Source: Brumimicrobium sp035497735
GTDB lineage: Bacteria > Bacteroidota > Bacteroidia > Flavobacteriales_D > Crocinitomicaceae
Direction of reading: 5' to 3'
Length of the DNA stretch: 64,000 nt
Assembly (NCBI GenBank): GCA_035497735.1
Contig: DATJCX010000066.1
Span: forward strand, 1 to 64,000
The notes below the pieces were generated by a model that made no database searches, was not told the origin of the DNA, and saw only the letters and a list, made by a program, of their open reading frames with translations. The translations under genes and the position numbers were made by a program. Shown here piece after piece: positions 6,937-15,290 of this stretch. Position 1 is the stretch's first letter. Each line of letters starts with the position of its first letter.

Positions 6937-7653
6937 TTAAATTAAATGGTCTCCACCGTCAATGTATAAAGTTTGACCCGTCACAAATTGACTGTCCATT
7001 AAATACCTGAAAGCTTTTAAAATGTCCTCCATATTCCCAATGGTCTTTAGCGGTATATCTTTGGCTAAATTTAATAAATAATTTTCATCTTTACCAGCAG
7101 GAGGAAGCACTAATCCTGGTGCAATTGCATTTACCCTGAAATTAGGTGCTAATTGAACGGCTGACAACTTTGTAAATTCTTTAAATAACTTCTTACTCAA
7201 TAAATAATCCAAATGTTTTGTATGATTCTTCTCGACTTTCGTATCTAGAAGGTTGACAATGATGCCTTTAGGAAATATGCGAGCAAAGGATTTCGTTAAC
7301 AAATAAGCGCTTTCAAAGTTGATTTTCATTTGTTTATTCAATATTTCGCTGCCTTTATCTTCAAAAGAAGATGGTGTAAAGTCTGAAGCCGAATTGACCA
7401 GTACTTCCAGTTGAATTCCACGTGCTTTTAGCTCGGTAAATATAGCGTCACAATCTATCTCTTCTAAAAAGTTGAGTTGGATCAGTTCGGCCTTTGAGTT
7501 TAACTTTTCTATTTCTGTTATTACTTTCTCTGCCTTGTCTTTGGAGTTATTGTAATGCAATAATAGAGAATATCCTTGCTTGGCTAATTCTAATGAAATC
7601 GCCTTGCCAATTCTATCTGAACTTCCTGTAACTAATGCGTATTTACCATTCAT
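6937..7653 (-). CDS. SDR oxidoreductase, pteridine reductase / FolM-like
   Basis: This 238-residue short-chain dehydrogenase has a TGSSDRIG cofactor motif (residues 9-16). The Arg in place of the middle Gly (TGxxxRxG) is characteristic of pteridine reductase PTR1 and dihydromonapterin reductase FolM. The catalytic Tyr150 and Lys154 (DYLLSKK) are present, followed by NAIAPGLVLPP. It lies immediately upstream of the FolB-FolK fusion in the same operon, which supports reduction of dihydropterins or dihydrofolate with NADPH. I cannot tell from sequence whether it makes tetrahydromonapterin or backs up dihydrofolate reductase. Confidence 0.8.
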   Translation of the reverse strand: MNGKYALVTGSSDRIGKAISLELAKQGYSLLLHYNNSKDKAEKVITEIEKLNSKAELIQLNFLEEIDCDAIFTELKARGIQLEVLVNSASDFTPSSFEDKGSEILNKQMKINFESAYLLTKSFARIFPKGIIVNLLDTKVEKNHTKHLDYLLSKKLFKEFTKLSAVQLAPNFRVNAIAPGLVLPPAGKDENYLLNLAKDIPLKTIGNMEDILKAFRYLMDSQFVTGQTLYIDGGDHLI

Positions 7654-7793
7654 ACTTGTTCGTTTATTTAGCTAATGTAAAAAATTACTGACTTAAATCA
7701 TGTTTATCGATTAATACTACAACAACGATTATGAAAGAAGGTTTAAATCTTAAATTAGTCTCTATAAAGATAATAAATGTAATTTGAATAGAA

Positions 7794-8303
7794 ATGAATA
7801 AAGCTATTTATGACTTTTTTACAAACGACCATAGAAGATTAGAGGATTTGTTGGAAAAAGCAACCAAGGATATGAATGCAATTGATATGGATGCATACTT
7901 GGAGTTCAGAATTGGATTGTTAACACATATTTCTTGGGAAGAGAAGGTCTTGTTTAAAGCAGCACAGATTGCTAATAACAATGTGGCTATTCCTTTGGCA
8001 AAACAGTTGAGAGTTGAACATGGTGCAATTACATCTTTGATGGTTCCACCGCCAAATGCTGAATTATTCAAAGTGCTTAAAGTTGTTTTAGAAAAACATG
8101 ATTTGCTTGAAGAGGAAGAAGGAGGTATGTATGATATATGTGAGGAGTTGACCAGCCGACAAACTGCAGAAATACTAGAGGAATTACACAACTTCCCACC
8201 TGTGAGAGTACATCCAAATAAAGACATTCCGCTGGCTTGGGAAGCAGCAAAAAGAGCCTGTGCAAGAGCAGGATGGGATTATGATGAGATTGCTAAGAGT
8301 TGA
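7794..8303 (+). CDS. Hemerythrin HHE domain-containing protein
   Basis: A 169-residue soluble protein with the spaced ligands of a four-helix hemerythrin-type di-iron site: His13 (NDHRRLE), His45 and Glu49 (THISWEE), His76 (RVEHGAI), His102 and Glu106 (KHDLLEEEE). Such proteins bind oxygen or nitric oxide or store iron; which applies here is unknown. After the bundle (to about residue 125) there is a short tail of about 45 residues. DUF2249 proteins, often found beside hemerythrins, occur in this window at 29080 but not adjacent. Confidence 0.88.
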   Translation: MNKAIYDFFTNDHRRLEDLLEKATKDMNAIDMDAYLEFRIGLLTHISWEEKVLFKAAQIANNNVAIPLAKQLRVEHGAITSLMVPPPNAELFKVLKVVLEKHDLLEEEEGGMYDICEELTSRQTAEILEELHNFPPVRVHPNKDIPLAWEAAKRACARAGWDYDEIAKS

Positions 8304-8425
8304 TTTTGATTTTTAATTATTCAACATTCAATGAATACGCTGTTGAAGTTATTGAAGGCTTCGGTTAAAAAAAGTTTATCAGAAAAGAAGTAGCTATCTC
8401 AAAAGAATAAAACTTGGGATAAAGT

Positions 8426-8474
8426 AGTGGATGTTTCAATAACGAAGCAGTTTTCCAGTTTTGAAACATCCACT
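8426..8474. repeat. Inverted-repeat element, short form; probable terminator
   Basis: Perfect 14-bp arms AGTGGATGTTTCAA / TTGAAACATCCACT enclose 21 bp and are followed by five T. It lies between two convergent genes and can act as terminator. On the minus strand, about 36 bp of it (GGATGTTTCAAAACTGGAAAACTG and on through CGTTATTGA) aligns with the left end of the longer element at 36707-36838, so this is a dispersed repeat family rather than a one-off hairpin. Nothing else is seen in 8304-8525. Confidence 0.8.
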
Positions 8475-8525
8475 TTTTGAATTAAACTAAATACCTATTA
8501 TGATTGTTGGTTATAGATATGCTAT

Positions 8526-9365
8526 TTATTTGTCGTTTTTAACAACTCTTTCTATGTATTTTTTACCATTCGATAAGGTAATGTTTACAAGATAAACTCC
8601 CGTAGATTTGTTTTCAAATGCATTGCCTAAATCTATTGAGTTGTTCCCTTTTCTTAAAAATGAATCTTTTATATTAAAAACTTCTTTTCCAGTGATGTCG
8701 TGAATTGAGATATTCGCTTGATTCTCCTCTATAGAATTGATGTCTAATTTCAAAAAACTACCAAAAGGGTTCGGATACAATTTGATTCTTTCAATTAAAT
8801 CAATATTGCTCGTATTAAATGTTTCATTCGAAGTTTGACCCCAAATTAACTTTCCATTTTTGTTTAATTTAAACTTGTAGTCTGATTTTCCATCACATTT
8901 GAATAATTGGTCCTCATAACGAAGTGAGTCATAGAATACACCTGTTATCATAATATTTCCATCTACATCAATTTCTAAAGCCTCTCCTGTATTTCCGTTA
9001 TCTCCTCCTTGAAAATGAGAAACCCATAAAAAATCTCTATTCGGAGTTTGCTTACTCACATAGATGTCTATCGGATTGTCATCTTCGTATTCAAAAGGGT
9101 CATCGTAAACTGCAGTCTTTAACTCTCTGTCTCCTAGTACGATACTATTACGGAAAGTGCCTAAAGTGTAAATGTTACCTTCTTTGTCAAGAATAACACT
9201 TTGAGCTTGTTCTAAATTAGCTTGTTGAAAGTTTACATTTTTTTTTGAAGTCGAAGCATTACTTTGACTAATTAGTGGCGAACTATAACTTAGTAGTATA
9301 GTAAAAGCGAGCACTAATTTTTTAATTAGATTGGTCGTAGGTGGAAAGATTGATGTATTAAACAT
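8526..9365 (-). CDS. Short secreted protein with T9SS type A sorting domain
   Basis: The 279-residue protein begins with a charged segment and a hydrophobic stretch (LVLAFTILLSYSSPLIS) typical of a signal peptide. Its middle (about residues 55-165) has two SBBP-type beta-propeller blades (LDKEGNIYTLGTFRNS, IDVDGNIMITGVFYDS). The last 80 residues are a type A T9SS sorting domain (IKLYPNPFGSFLKL through STGVYLVNITLSNGK). Proteins of this type usually have many more blades, so this is either a short family member or an internal deletion remnant. It should be exported and attached to, or released from, the cell surface. Confidence 0.75.
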   Translation of the reverse strand: MFNTSIFPPTTNLIKKLVLAFTILLSYSSPLISQSNASTSKKNVNFQQANLEQAQSVILDKEGNIYTLGTFRNSIVLGDRELKTAVYDDPFEYEDDNPIDIYVSKQTPNRDFLWVSHFQGGDNGNTGEALEIDVDGNIMITGVFYDSLRYEDQLFKCDGKSDYKFKLNKNGKLIWGQTSNETFNTSNIDLIERIKLYPNPFGSFLKLDINSIEENQANISIHDITGKEVFNIKDSFLRKGNNSIDLGNAFENKSTGVYLVNITLSNGKKYIERVVKNDK

Positions 9366-9401
9366 AGCCTTTAGTTGTAGTTGGTAATTAGTTTGTTGCT
9401 A

Positions 9402-9431
9402 CAAATATAAAGCATTTATTTCTATACACAA
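9402..9431 (-). promoter_or_regulatory. Bacteroidota promoter (TTG-N19-TATATTTG)
   Basis: On the minus strand a TTG (9431-9429) is followed after 19 bp by TATATTTG (9409-9402), an ideal -33/-7 layout. The start codon at 9365 lies 36 nt downstream. One of the best complete promoter matches in the window. Confidence 0.65.
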
Positions 9432-9500
9432 TAGGGGTTTCCCCTTAATTTTTAAGATTTAACAAATTAATTTGGTGTGAAAAAATGGAAAAAGGAAGGT

Positions 9501-10544
9501 TTACAAGGTTTTCATATCAATAACAAACCTATATTTTACATCGCTTTTCACTACTCTTTCCCAAGCTTCATTGATGTTTTTCATAGCGATCATTTCTACC
9601 TCTGGAAGTATGTTATGGTTACCACAAAAGTCCAACATTTCTTGTGTTTCTGCAATTCCTCCAATTAGTGAACCTGCGATATTTTTACGTTTCCCGATTA
9701 ATAATCCACCGTGAAAATCGTCCATACTTTCTATTGCACCTACTAAAACAATCGTCGCATCTCGTTTTAATAATTTTAAATAGGGATTGATGTCGTGGCC
9801 AACTGGAATGGTGTTTAATAAAAAGTCAAAGGTGTTTTTATGGGCTTCCATTTCCTCAGCATTCTTGGAGATTAATACTTCGTCTGCACCTAAAAGTTTT
9901 GCGTCTTCGCTTTTGTTTTTAGATGTTGTTATCATCACAACATGTGCACCCATCGCATGTGCAAGTTTTATTCCCATGTGACCCAATCCGCCTAAACCGA
10001 TGATGCCTACTTTATCGCCTTTTTTGACATTCCAATGTTTTAAAGGTGAATAGGTGGTGATTCCAGCACATAATAGTGGACCTACTTTCGCTAAATCTAA
10101 GTTTTCAGGAATACGTAAAACAAAGTCTTCATCAACGATTATTTGTTCAGAATAACCGCCAAATGTGTGACCTCCTAAGTGTTTATCCTTTCCATTATAG
10201 GTACCAACAGAACCGTTTTCACAGTATTGTTCCAAGTCTTCCTGACAAGAAGGGCAAGTTCGACAAGAGTCAATTAGACAGCCAACGCCAACTTTATCAC
10301 CAATGTTAAATTTGCTCACATCTCCGCCAATTGCAGTTACTACACCCACGATTTCGTGACCAGGAACAAGCGGATATTTTGCTGAACCCCAATCGTTCCT
10401 AGCAGAATGAATGTCGCTATGACAAACACCGCAATAAAGAATGTCTATCTTCACATCTTTTGCTTGAATTTCTCTTCTCGTTATTGTTAATGGAACCAAT
10501 TCCTCCATAGGAGAATAATTTCCGTAAGCTTTAATTTCTGCCAT
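9501..10544 (-). CDS. NAD(P)-dependent zinc alcohol dehydrogenase (cinnamyl-alcohol-dehydrogenase-like)
   Basis: A medium-chain dehydrogenase of 347 residues. The catalytic zinc site is visible (CGVCHSDIHSARNDWG, then GHEIVG), the structural zinc site has four cysteines (CRTCPSCQEDLEQYC), and the Rossmann motif reads GLGGLGHMGIKLA. This pattern matches the CAD/YahK subgroup, which reduces aldehydes with NADPH. ATG 10544 is chosen; the open frame reaches back to TTG 10562 but the family starts at MAEIKAYG. It lies 18 bp after the GtrA-like gene and is possibly co-transcribed. The true substrate is unknown. Confidence 0.9.
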   Translation of the reverse strand: MAEIKAYGNYSPMEELVPLTITRREIQAKDVKIDILYCGVCHSDIHSARNDWGSAKYPLVPGHEIVGVVTAIGGDVSKFNIGDKVGVGCLIDSCRTCPSCQEDLEQYCENGSVGTYNGKDKHLGGHTFGGYSEQIIVDEDFVLRIPENLDLAKVGPLLCAGITTYSPLKHWNVKKGDKVGIIGLGGLGHMGIKLAHAMGAHVVMITTSKNKSEDAKLLGADEVLISKNAEEMEAHKNTFDFLLNTIPVGHDINPYLKLLKRDATIVLVGAIESMDDFHGGLLIGKRKNIAGSLIGGIAETQEMLDFCGNHNILPEVEMIAMKNINEAWERVVKSDVKYRFVIDMKTL

Positions 10545-10562
10545 AATTTCTAGGGTTGTCAA

Positions 10563-11039
10563 CTATTTTTTCACTCTAAAGGTAAAGTGTTTTTGCGTTA
10601 AATAACTAAATGTAACAACAATAATAATCGTTAATAGTTTTGAAGGGGTAGGGTAAATGTGACAAATTTCAATAAAGAACTTTAATAATACATAGTTCAA
10701 TATAATATTGGCTATCACCAAGAGTAGGTAGCGAAATAGTTGAATTCTTCCGCGAATATTCGACTCTGTCCAAACAATATATTTTGACAATAAGAATCCT
10801 GTTGGAAAAGTAATTAAAAACGCAAATATAAAAGCGGCAATATAGGGTTCAAAAGCTAGGAACTCAGTAACTTGTACCACTTGCTTTTTAAAAATGTAAT
10901 GATAAGCTATAAAGTAAAGAAATAAGTCAAGGACCATATTCGCTCCTCCAATGGCAGCGTAGTAATAATTCTGTTTGCTTAAAAATGGTTTAAAAACAGG
11001 ATAAAATACGTCTAATATGCGAATGACTAAATTTCTCAT
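10563..11039 (-). CDS. GtrA-like membrane protein
   Basis: A 158-residue protein with four membrane segments and the GtrA-family layout: YAAIGGANMVLDLFLY in the first segment, FLLSKYIVW in the second loop and a C-terminal YLTQKHFTFR. GtrA-type proteins are thought to flip or carry polyprenyl-linked sugars for surface polysaccharide modification. ATG 11039 is chosen because the frame upstream (to TTG 11078) lies over a -7 promoter box. The neighbour upstream (11153-12628) is a large polytopic protein possibly linked to surface glycans. Confidence 0.82.
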   Translation of the reverse strand: MRNLVIRILDVFYPVFKPFLSKQNYYYAAIGGANMVLDLFLYFIAYHYIFKKQVVQVTEFLAFEPYIAAFIFAFLITFPTGFLLSKYIVWTESNIRGRIQLFRYLLLVIANIILNYVLLKFFIEICHIYPTPSKLLTIIIVVTFSYLTQKHFTFRVKK

Positions 11040-11056
11040 AAAATTCAATATGTGGA

Positions 11057-11064
11057 CAAAAATA
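11057..11064 (-). promoter_or_regulatory. -7 promoter box TATTTTTG before the GtrA-like gene
   Basis: Plus-strand CAAAAATA reads TATTTTTG on the minus strand, an exact TAnnTTTG match 17 nt before ATG 11039. It supports that start over the upstream TTG. Confidence 0.5.
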
Positions 11065-11152
11065 GAATGATTGAGCAAATAATTGCCAATTCAACATGAA
11101 ATTCTTGTCTTTTTTAGTGAGTTCAAGAATTATAGTATTATTCTAGTTTGAC

Positions 11153-12628
11153 TTAAACCTTTATTTTTCTTTTAAAATTCCCCTTAAAAGTAAGTGCGAA
11201 AATTAGAACGATGATAAAATGAACTGGTAACATATACCTTACAATTGCTCCTGCCACTGGAGTTGTTAAGCCTATTAAGATGGTCAAAATTAAACCTGAT
11301 AAAATCAGTGAGAAGATAATTCGCTTTTCCTTGGTACTTAAACTTTTCGGAAAGAGAATACTCAGTAGAATAAGAAGTAAATAGCCAAGGTTCTCAGCAA
11401 AACTAAGGAGCAGGATTCTAGAGCTATTCTTGGTTGGAATCGGTTCTAAAAAGCAATTATACAAGGCTTCTGGAATGTTTTTCAAGAGTTGTAAGTAACT
11501 GTAATTGATAATGGTTACATTAACTTTGCTGTTTGCTCCAGAAAGAAGTAAATAGATAGGATAACTTTCATTCACCTTATCGAGGAGAAATGGATAGCGC
11601 TTGTAGTTGGATTTTTGTTCCATGTAAAAAGCCTCTGTTGGACTGGTAAGTTTTGCTGTTCGTGTTGAATAGTCTATTTCAAAATGCTTTAACTTATCGA
11701 GTTCTATGTAGTAAAATTCTTCCTCATTTGGAATGATATACAAACCTCCTTGACTTACGTTTAAAAAGTCAAATTGTTTGTTTGAAATTTCATCGGTAAT
11801 TGGCCTATGTAGTCCGGAAATGTATATTAATGTCACACCAAGTGTAAAGTAGGTTACTGTATTGAAGATTTGATTTCTAGTGATTTTACTGAAAGTGAAG
11901 TAGAAGACCACTACGATTGCCAAACTAGCGAGAACATATGGCTTGAATGCCAATGCTAGAATAACTCCAAGCAGTATTCTCCATATTCTTTGTTTTACAG
12001 AAAGCTTATCAAAAATACCTCTTAAAAGAATGGCGAAAGCAAAGAATAAAAGCTGTTCCTTCAAGTTGTTCCCCGTCCAAAACGCAATACTTGGTATTAA
12101 AGTAAGTACACACATTAAAACAATAGGAGAGAGGCTTGTTTTTCTTTTAATCCATTGAAAGACATCTACTATTCCTAGGAAAGAAATAAAGGTTAAAATT
12201 ACAAAATGTATCAGTATTTGATGATTGGAAATAAAATGCAACAATACATTTACACGAATGATATTTCGGGTATCGTTGAATATTTTACTTTCTGTACTTA
12301 TCCATTTGGTTGTTCTTTCGATATATTGATTGAGATATTCAATTTCATTGTTGAGTCCTAAGAATATATTAAAGAAGGCTTCCTTTGATTCATAGAAAAC
12401 ATTGTAAATAACCTGACTGTCGTGAAAAAAGATGTAGGGATCTTCCACAATTACGCCATTCCCATAAACATATGTATATACGTAATAGAATAAACCAGCG
12501 TAGCCTAATTTTAGAATAAAAAATATGGGTAATGCATACGCGGGAAGTTCGGGTATCCTTCTTTTATTAATCACATAAGCAAAGCTTAAGAATAGCGCAA
12601 TATAGAATATGATTAAAAGTAAGTCCAC
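11153..12628 (-). CDS. Polytopic membrane protein of unknown function (polysaccharide polymerase or GT-C-like)
   Basis: A 491-residue protein with roughly ten membrane segments and one large extracytoplasmic loop (about residues 255-360). The segment PSIAFWTGNNLKEQLLFFAFA resembles the central motif of EpsG/Wzy-type polymerases and some GT-C glycosyltransferases, where a charged pair follows a membrane helix, but I do not recognise a defined family. It starts with GTG at 12628; no better in-frame ATG exists nearby. A GtrA-like gene follows on the same strand, so a role in surface glycans is possible but only inferred. Confidence 0.55.
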   Translation of the reverse strand: MDLLLIIFYIALFLSFAYVINKRRIPELPAYALPIFFILKLGYAGLFYYVYTYVYGNGVIVEDPYIFFHDSQVIYNVFYESKEAFFNIFLGLNNEIEYLNQYIERTTKWISTESKIFNDTRNIIRVNVLLHFISNHQILIHFVILTFISFLGIVDVFQWIKRKTSLSPIVLMCVLTLIPSIAFWTGNNLKEQLLFFAFAILLRGIFDKLSVKQRIWRILLGVILALAFKPYVLASLAIVVVFYFTFSKITRNQIFNTVTYFTLGVTLIYISGLHRPITDEISNKQFDFLNVSQGGLYIIPNEEEFYYIELDKLKHFEIDYSTRTAKLTSPTEAFYMEQKSNYKRYPFLLDKVNESYPIYLLLSGANSKVNVTIINYSYLQLLKNIPEALYNCFLEPIPTKNSSRILLLSFAENLGYLLLILLSILFPKSLSTKEKRIIFSLILSGLILTILIGLTTPVAGAIVRYMLPVHFIIVLIFALTFKGNFKRKIKV

Positions 12629-12736
12629 TTAGTTGTTGCTATGTATTATAAATAGAATGGTAAATATATGTAATTTTTATTGACTGTTTTTAAGTTACCA
12701 ACAAATGAATACCGAAAAATAATAAGATGACTAAAG

Positions 12737-12765
12737 TTGAGGGTTGTCAATATTTTCTATTTTTG
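12737..12765 (+). promoter_or_regulatory. Promoter TTG-N18-TATTTTTG immediately before pcm
   Basis: TTG at 12737-12739 and TATTTTTG at 12758-12765 are 18 bp apart, as in Bacteroidota promoters. The start codon of pcm begins only five bases after the box, so transcription should begin at or very near the ATG. Confidence 0.6.
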
Positions 12766-12770
12766 GAGAA

Positions 12771-13415
12771 ATGATAGACACACATAAGCATAAAGGCATG
12801 AGACGTCAACTCATAGAAGAGTTGCAGGAGAAAGGGATAACGAATAAAGAAGTTCTAGCAGCTTTTGATAAAGTACCGCGTCATTTTTTCTTGGATAGTT
12901 CTTTTACCAATCAAGCCTATTCGAATATGGCCTTTCAGATTGGAGCTGGGCAAACGATAAGTCACCCTTTTACAGTTGCTTTTCAAACTTCTTTATTGGA
13001 GTTGGAAAGAGGACATAAAGTCTTGGAAATTGGAACAGGTAGTGGTTTTCAAACTGCTATTTTGTGTGCAATGGGAATAAAGGTTGTTTCGATTGAACGT
13101 CAAAGAGAGTTGTTTATAAATGCCAAGACCATCATCGATGATTTGGGATACAATCCTACTTTATTTTATGGAGATGGCTACAAAGGAAAAGCATCTTACG
13201 CACCCTATGATAGTATTTTGGTAACGTGTGGAGCGCCTTTTATTCCTGAAGAATTGAAAAATCAATTAAAGGTTGGCGGTAAACTTGTAATTCCTCTAGG
13301 AGAAGGCAAAAGTCAGATTATGCACCGTTTAACAAAGTTGGAAAACGACGAGTGGAAGATGGAGACTTATGGGGAATTTAGTTTTGTTCCTATGTTAGAG
13401 AAAACTGTTAAGTAA
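12771..13415 (+). CDS. pcm: Protein-L-isoaspartate O-methyltransferase
   Basis: PCMT repairs isoaspartyl damage in proteins using S-adenosylmethionine. The 214-residue protein starts MIDTHKHKGMRRQL as in Bacteroidota homologues and carries the family signature GAGQTISHPFTVAFQT, then the SAM-binding motif VLEIGTGSGFQTAIL. ATG 12771 is chosen; the longer frame to TTG 12744 spans the promoter. Its stop overlaps the next ATG (TAATG, 13413-13417), so the following gene is probably coupled to it. Confidence 0.92.
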   Translation: MIDTHKHKGMRRQLIEELQEKGITNKEVLAAFDKVPRHFFLDSSFTNQAYSNMAFQIGAGQTISHPFTVAFQTSLLELERGHKVLEIGTGSGFQTAILCAMGIKVVSIERQRELFINAKTIIDDLGYNPTLFYGDGYKGKASYAPYDSILVTCGAPFIPEELKNQLKVGGKLVIPLGEGKSQIMHRLTKLENDEWKMETYGEFSFVPMLEKTVK

Positions 13416-14119
13416 TGAAGGAGTTAAGACCGTTAACGATTTCAAACAGTGTGAAAAACGCCCCAACGGTTTTGTTGACGGATGAAATGAAGAAGTATTT
13501 CTTTATTCAACCAATTGTGCCTTACTTTATGTTGGCTTATAATGTTTATACCTTACTCTTTAAGCATTTTAAAGTTGAAACGCTTGAAGCAGGTTTCTTT
13601 ACGCTTAAAGGAACGAAATATCTTTGTGCAGAAGGGCATGAAGGAATTGTTGAGTTTAGTGAATGGAGTGATTATTTGTGGAATCAGAAAAGCGGATTTA
13701 ATAATTTACTCAATCCAGAGTTGCTGTTTAGAATTTTACTAGTGAATTTATACTTTCCACTGTTTAAAACAAGAATATTTTTGAATTTGGATAAAAAAGA
13801 TAGATTTATCGTAGGAGCTTATCCTGTTTTACAAAAAGAGAAGGGAATTCAGTTTGAAGAAAATGGCGCTAGTGAACTTGATATGACACATCCCTCAATC
13901 ATTAAGCTGCTTAAGTACATAAAGGAGGACCTGGCAAAATATTTTGAAGAATTTGAAGTTTTAGTAAATGATGAGATCTTTATTGCTTTAAAATATCAGG
14001 TGAGTATGTATCCTGAAATTCGAAATCAATATTGGGAAGAGGTTAAAAAATGCTTTGAAGAAGATTTTAGAAGTGAAAATAAAAGAAAAGTAAACGAACT
14101 TTTCTTGAAGTTGAGATAA
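13415..14119 (+). CDS. Hypothetical protein coupled to pcm
   Basis: A 234-residue protein I do not recognise. It has no signal peptide; two moderately hydrophobic stretches (about residues 32-48 and 100-120) are too weak to call membrane helices. Aromatic and charged residues dominate. Its ATG shares one base with the pcm stop, indicating coupled translation. The region after it (14120-14367) contains only a hairpin and a promoter. Confidence 0.7.
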   Translation: MKELRPLTISNSVKNAPTVLLTDEMKKYFFIQPIVPYFMLAYNVYTLLFKHFKVETLEAGFFTLKGTKYLCAEGHEGIVEFSEWSDYLWNQKSGFNNLLNPELLFRILLVNLYFPLFKTRIFLNLDKKDRFIVGAYPVLQKEKGIQFEENGASELDMTHPSIIKLLKYIKEDLAKYFEEFEVLVNDEIFIALKYQVSMYPEIRNQYWEEVKKCFEEDFRSENKRKVNELFLKLR

Positions 14120-14266
14120 GAAAAAAGTAAATTCACAGATAATAGTTGAAAAGGAAAAAGCTAAATGAATAAATAAGTAGACTATTTTGCAGTAAACAAT
14201 TGAGAGAAAAGCTTGCTATTACAAGTTAAAAATTGAAATTATGATGTAAAGTAGGACTTATTGATT

Positions 14267-14306
14267 AAAAGGTATGAAAATTCTATTGAATATTTCAGTA
14301 CCTTTT
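14267..14306 (+). terminator. Hairpin with two bulges; possible terminator
   Basis: AAAAGGTATGAAAATTC and GAATATTTCAGTACCTTTT pair over 17 bp with one bulged base at two places and a TATT loop. It lies after the 13415-14119 gene and just before a -7 promoter box; the 3' T run is short (TTTTC), so it may end upstream transcription weakly or act in another way. Confidence 0.5.
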
Positions 14307-14317
14307 CAAAATTATTG

Positions 14318-14325
14318 TAGTTTTG
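14318..14325 (+). promoter_or_regulatory. -7 promoter box TAGTTTTG
   Basis: An exact TAnnTTTG match 42 nt upstream of ATG 14368. No convincing -33 element was found. Confidence 0.45.
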
Positions 14326-14367
14326 TGAAGATATACGTAAAACAAAAGAAGATTAATTAAATTTAGA

Positions 14368-15267
14368 TTGAATATGAACATTTCTGTACTTGTAAAACGA
14401 TATTTAATGGCTGCCATTATAGTAGTGGTAGGTTTGGCTATGATTATTGTTGGTTTCCGTACAAATCAAGACGGTCTTTTTATGATGGCTGCTGTCAATT
14501 TGTTAATTGGTGGTGTGCTTGCACTTTTATTTAGTGCTGGAATTCTAGGAAGAAACATCGTAATGGGAATCGGTGCCGTTGCTGTTATTGCAACAATTTT
14601 CATTGGAAACAGTGCGATTAAATCGGTGGAGAGAACAATCCAACACGATAAAGACTATGTTAGGTCGGCAAGAATGAATCAGTATGTGCTTTCTCAAATT
14701 AGAGATATTCAACGTGCGTACAGAGCAGAGAAAGGTGTTTATGCAGCGACCTTTGATGAACTAAAAGATTTCTTTGAAAATGATAAAATCACTAAAGTTG
14801 ATGCTTCTGGAGCAGTGCCTTCAAGAAAGTTAACTATCCAAGAACGTGATGCGCTTTATACGGATAAGCGTGCACTTGACCAGAACATGACGGAACGTGA
14901 AGCAGCTTTATTAGTTGCGTTAGGAAATCCAACAAACAGTTCTGACTTGGCAACTTTTAAGCGTGATACAATTGAAGTTTACTTTAAAGATGAATTCATT
15001 AGCTCGAAGACAAGACATAATATGAGAGAACAAGCTGGTTATACTGGTAAGTTCAATATTGAGGAACTAAGATACATCCCGATGACTGATCCTAAAGAAG
15101 AATGGACTTTCGAAACGAGAGATGCAGTTCCATATTTAAACGAAGACACTATCGCAACAGTTTACATTCACGGTCTTGAAGCGGTTTCTAGATTTGAAGA
15201 CGGAAAAAGAAATGAGATAGGATTCGGTAACTTAAAAACCAACTCTGATAAAGGGACTTGGGAATAA
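14368..15267 (+). CDS. Membrane protein with three N-terminal helices and soluble C-terminal domain, unknown function
   Basis: A 299-residue protein with membrane segments at about residues 11-30, 36-57 and 62-82, then a hydrophilic region of about 215 residues. The stretch after the last helix (YVLSQIRDIQRAYRAEKGVYAATFDEL) is reminiscent of the helix and beta region of pilin-like proteins (residues being processed from an N-terminal helix), but no prepilin cleavage site is visible. It precedes DUF3822 and rsmD at 23 bp spacing and is probably in their operon. I do not know a function. Confidence 0.7.
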   Translation: MNMNISVLVKRYLMAAIIVVVGLAMIIVGFRTNQDGLFMMAAVNLLIGGVLALLFSAGILGRNIVMGIGAVAVIATIFIGNSAIKSVERTIQHDKDYVRSARMNQYVLSQIRDIQRAYRAEKGVYAATFDELKDFFENDKITKVDASGAVPSRKLTIQERDALYTDKRALDQNMTEREAALLVALGNPTNSSDLATFKRDTIEVYFKDEFISSKTRHNMREQAGYTGKFNIEELRYIPMTDPKEEWTFETRDAVPYLNEDTIATVYIHGLEAVSRFEDGKRNEIGFGNLKTNSDKGTWE

Positions 15268-15290
15268 CCAACTTAAAGATTTAATTTGAC

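Noticed and set aside
12744..12770. Upstream TTG extension of pcm
   Set aside because: It spans the -7 box, and the family start is MxDxxKHKGMRRQL at 12771.
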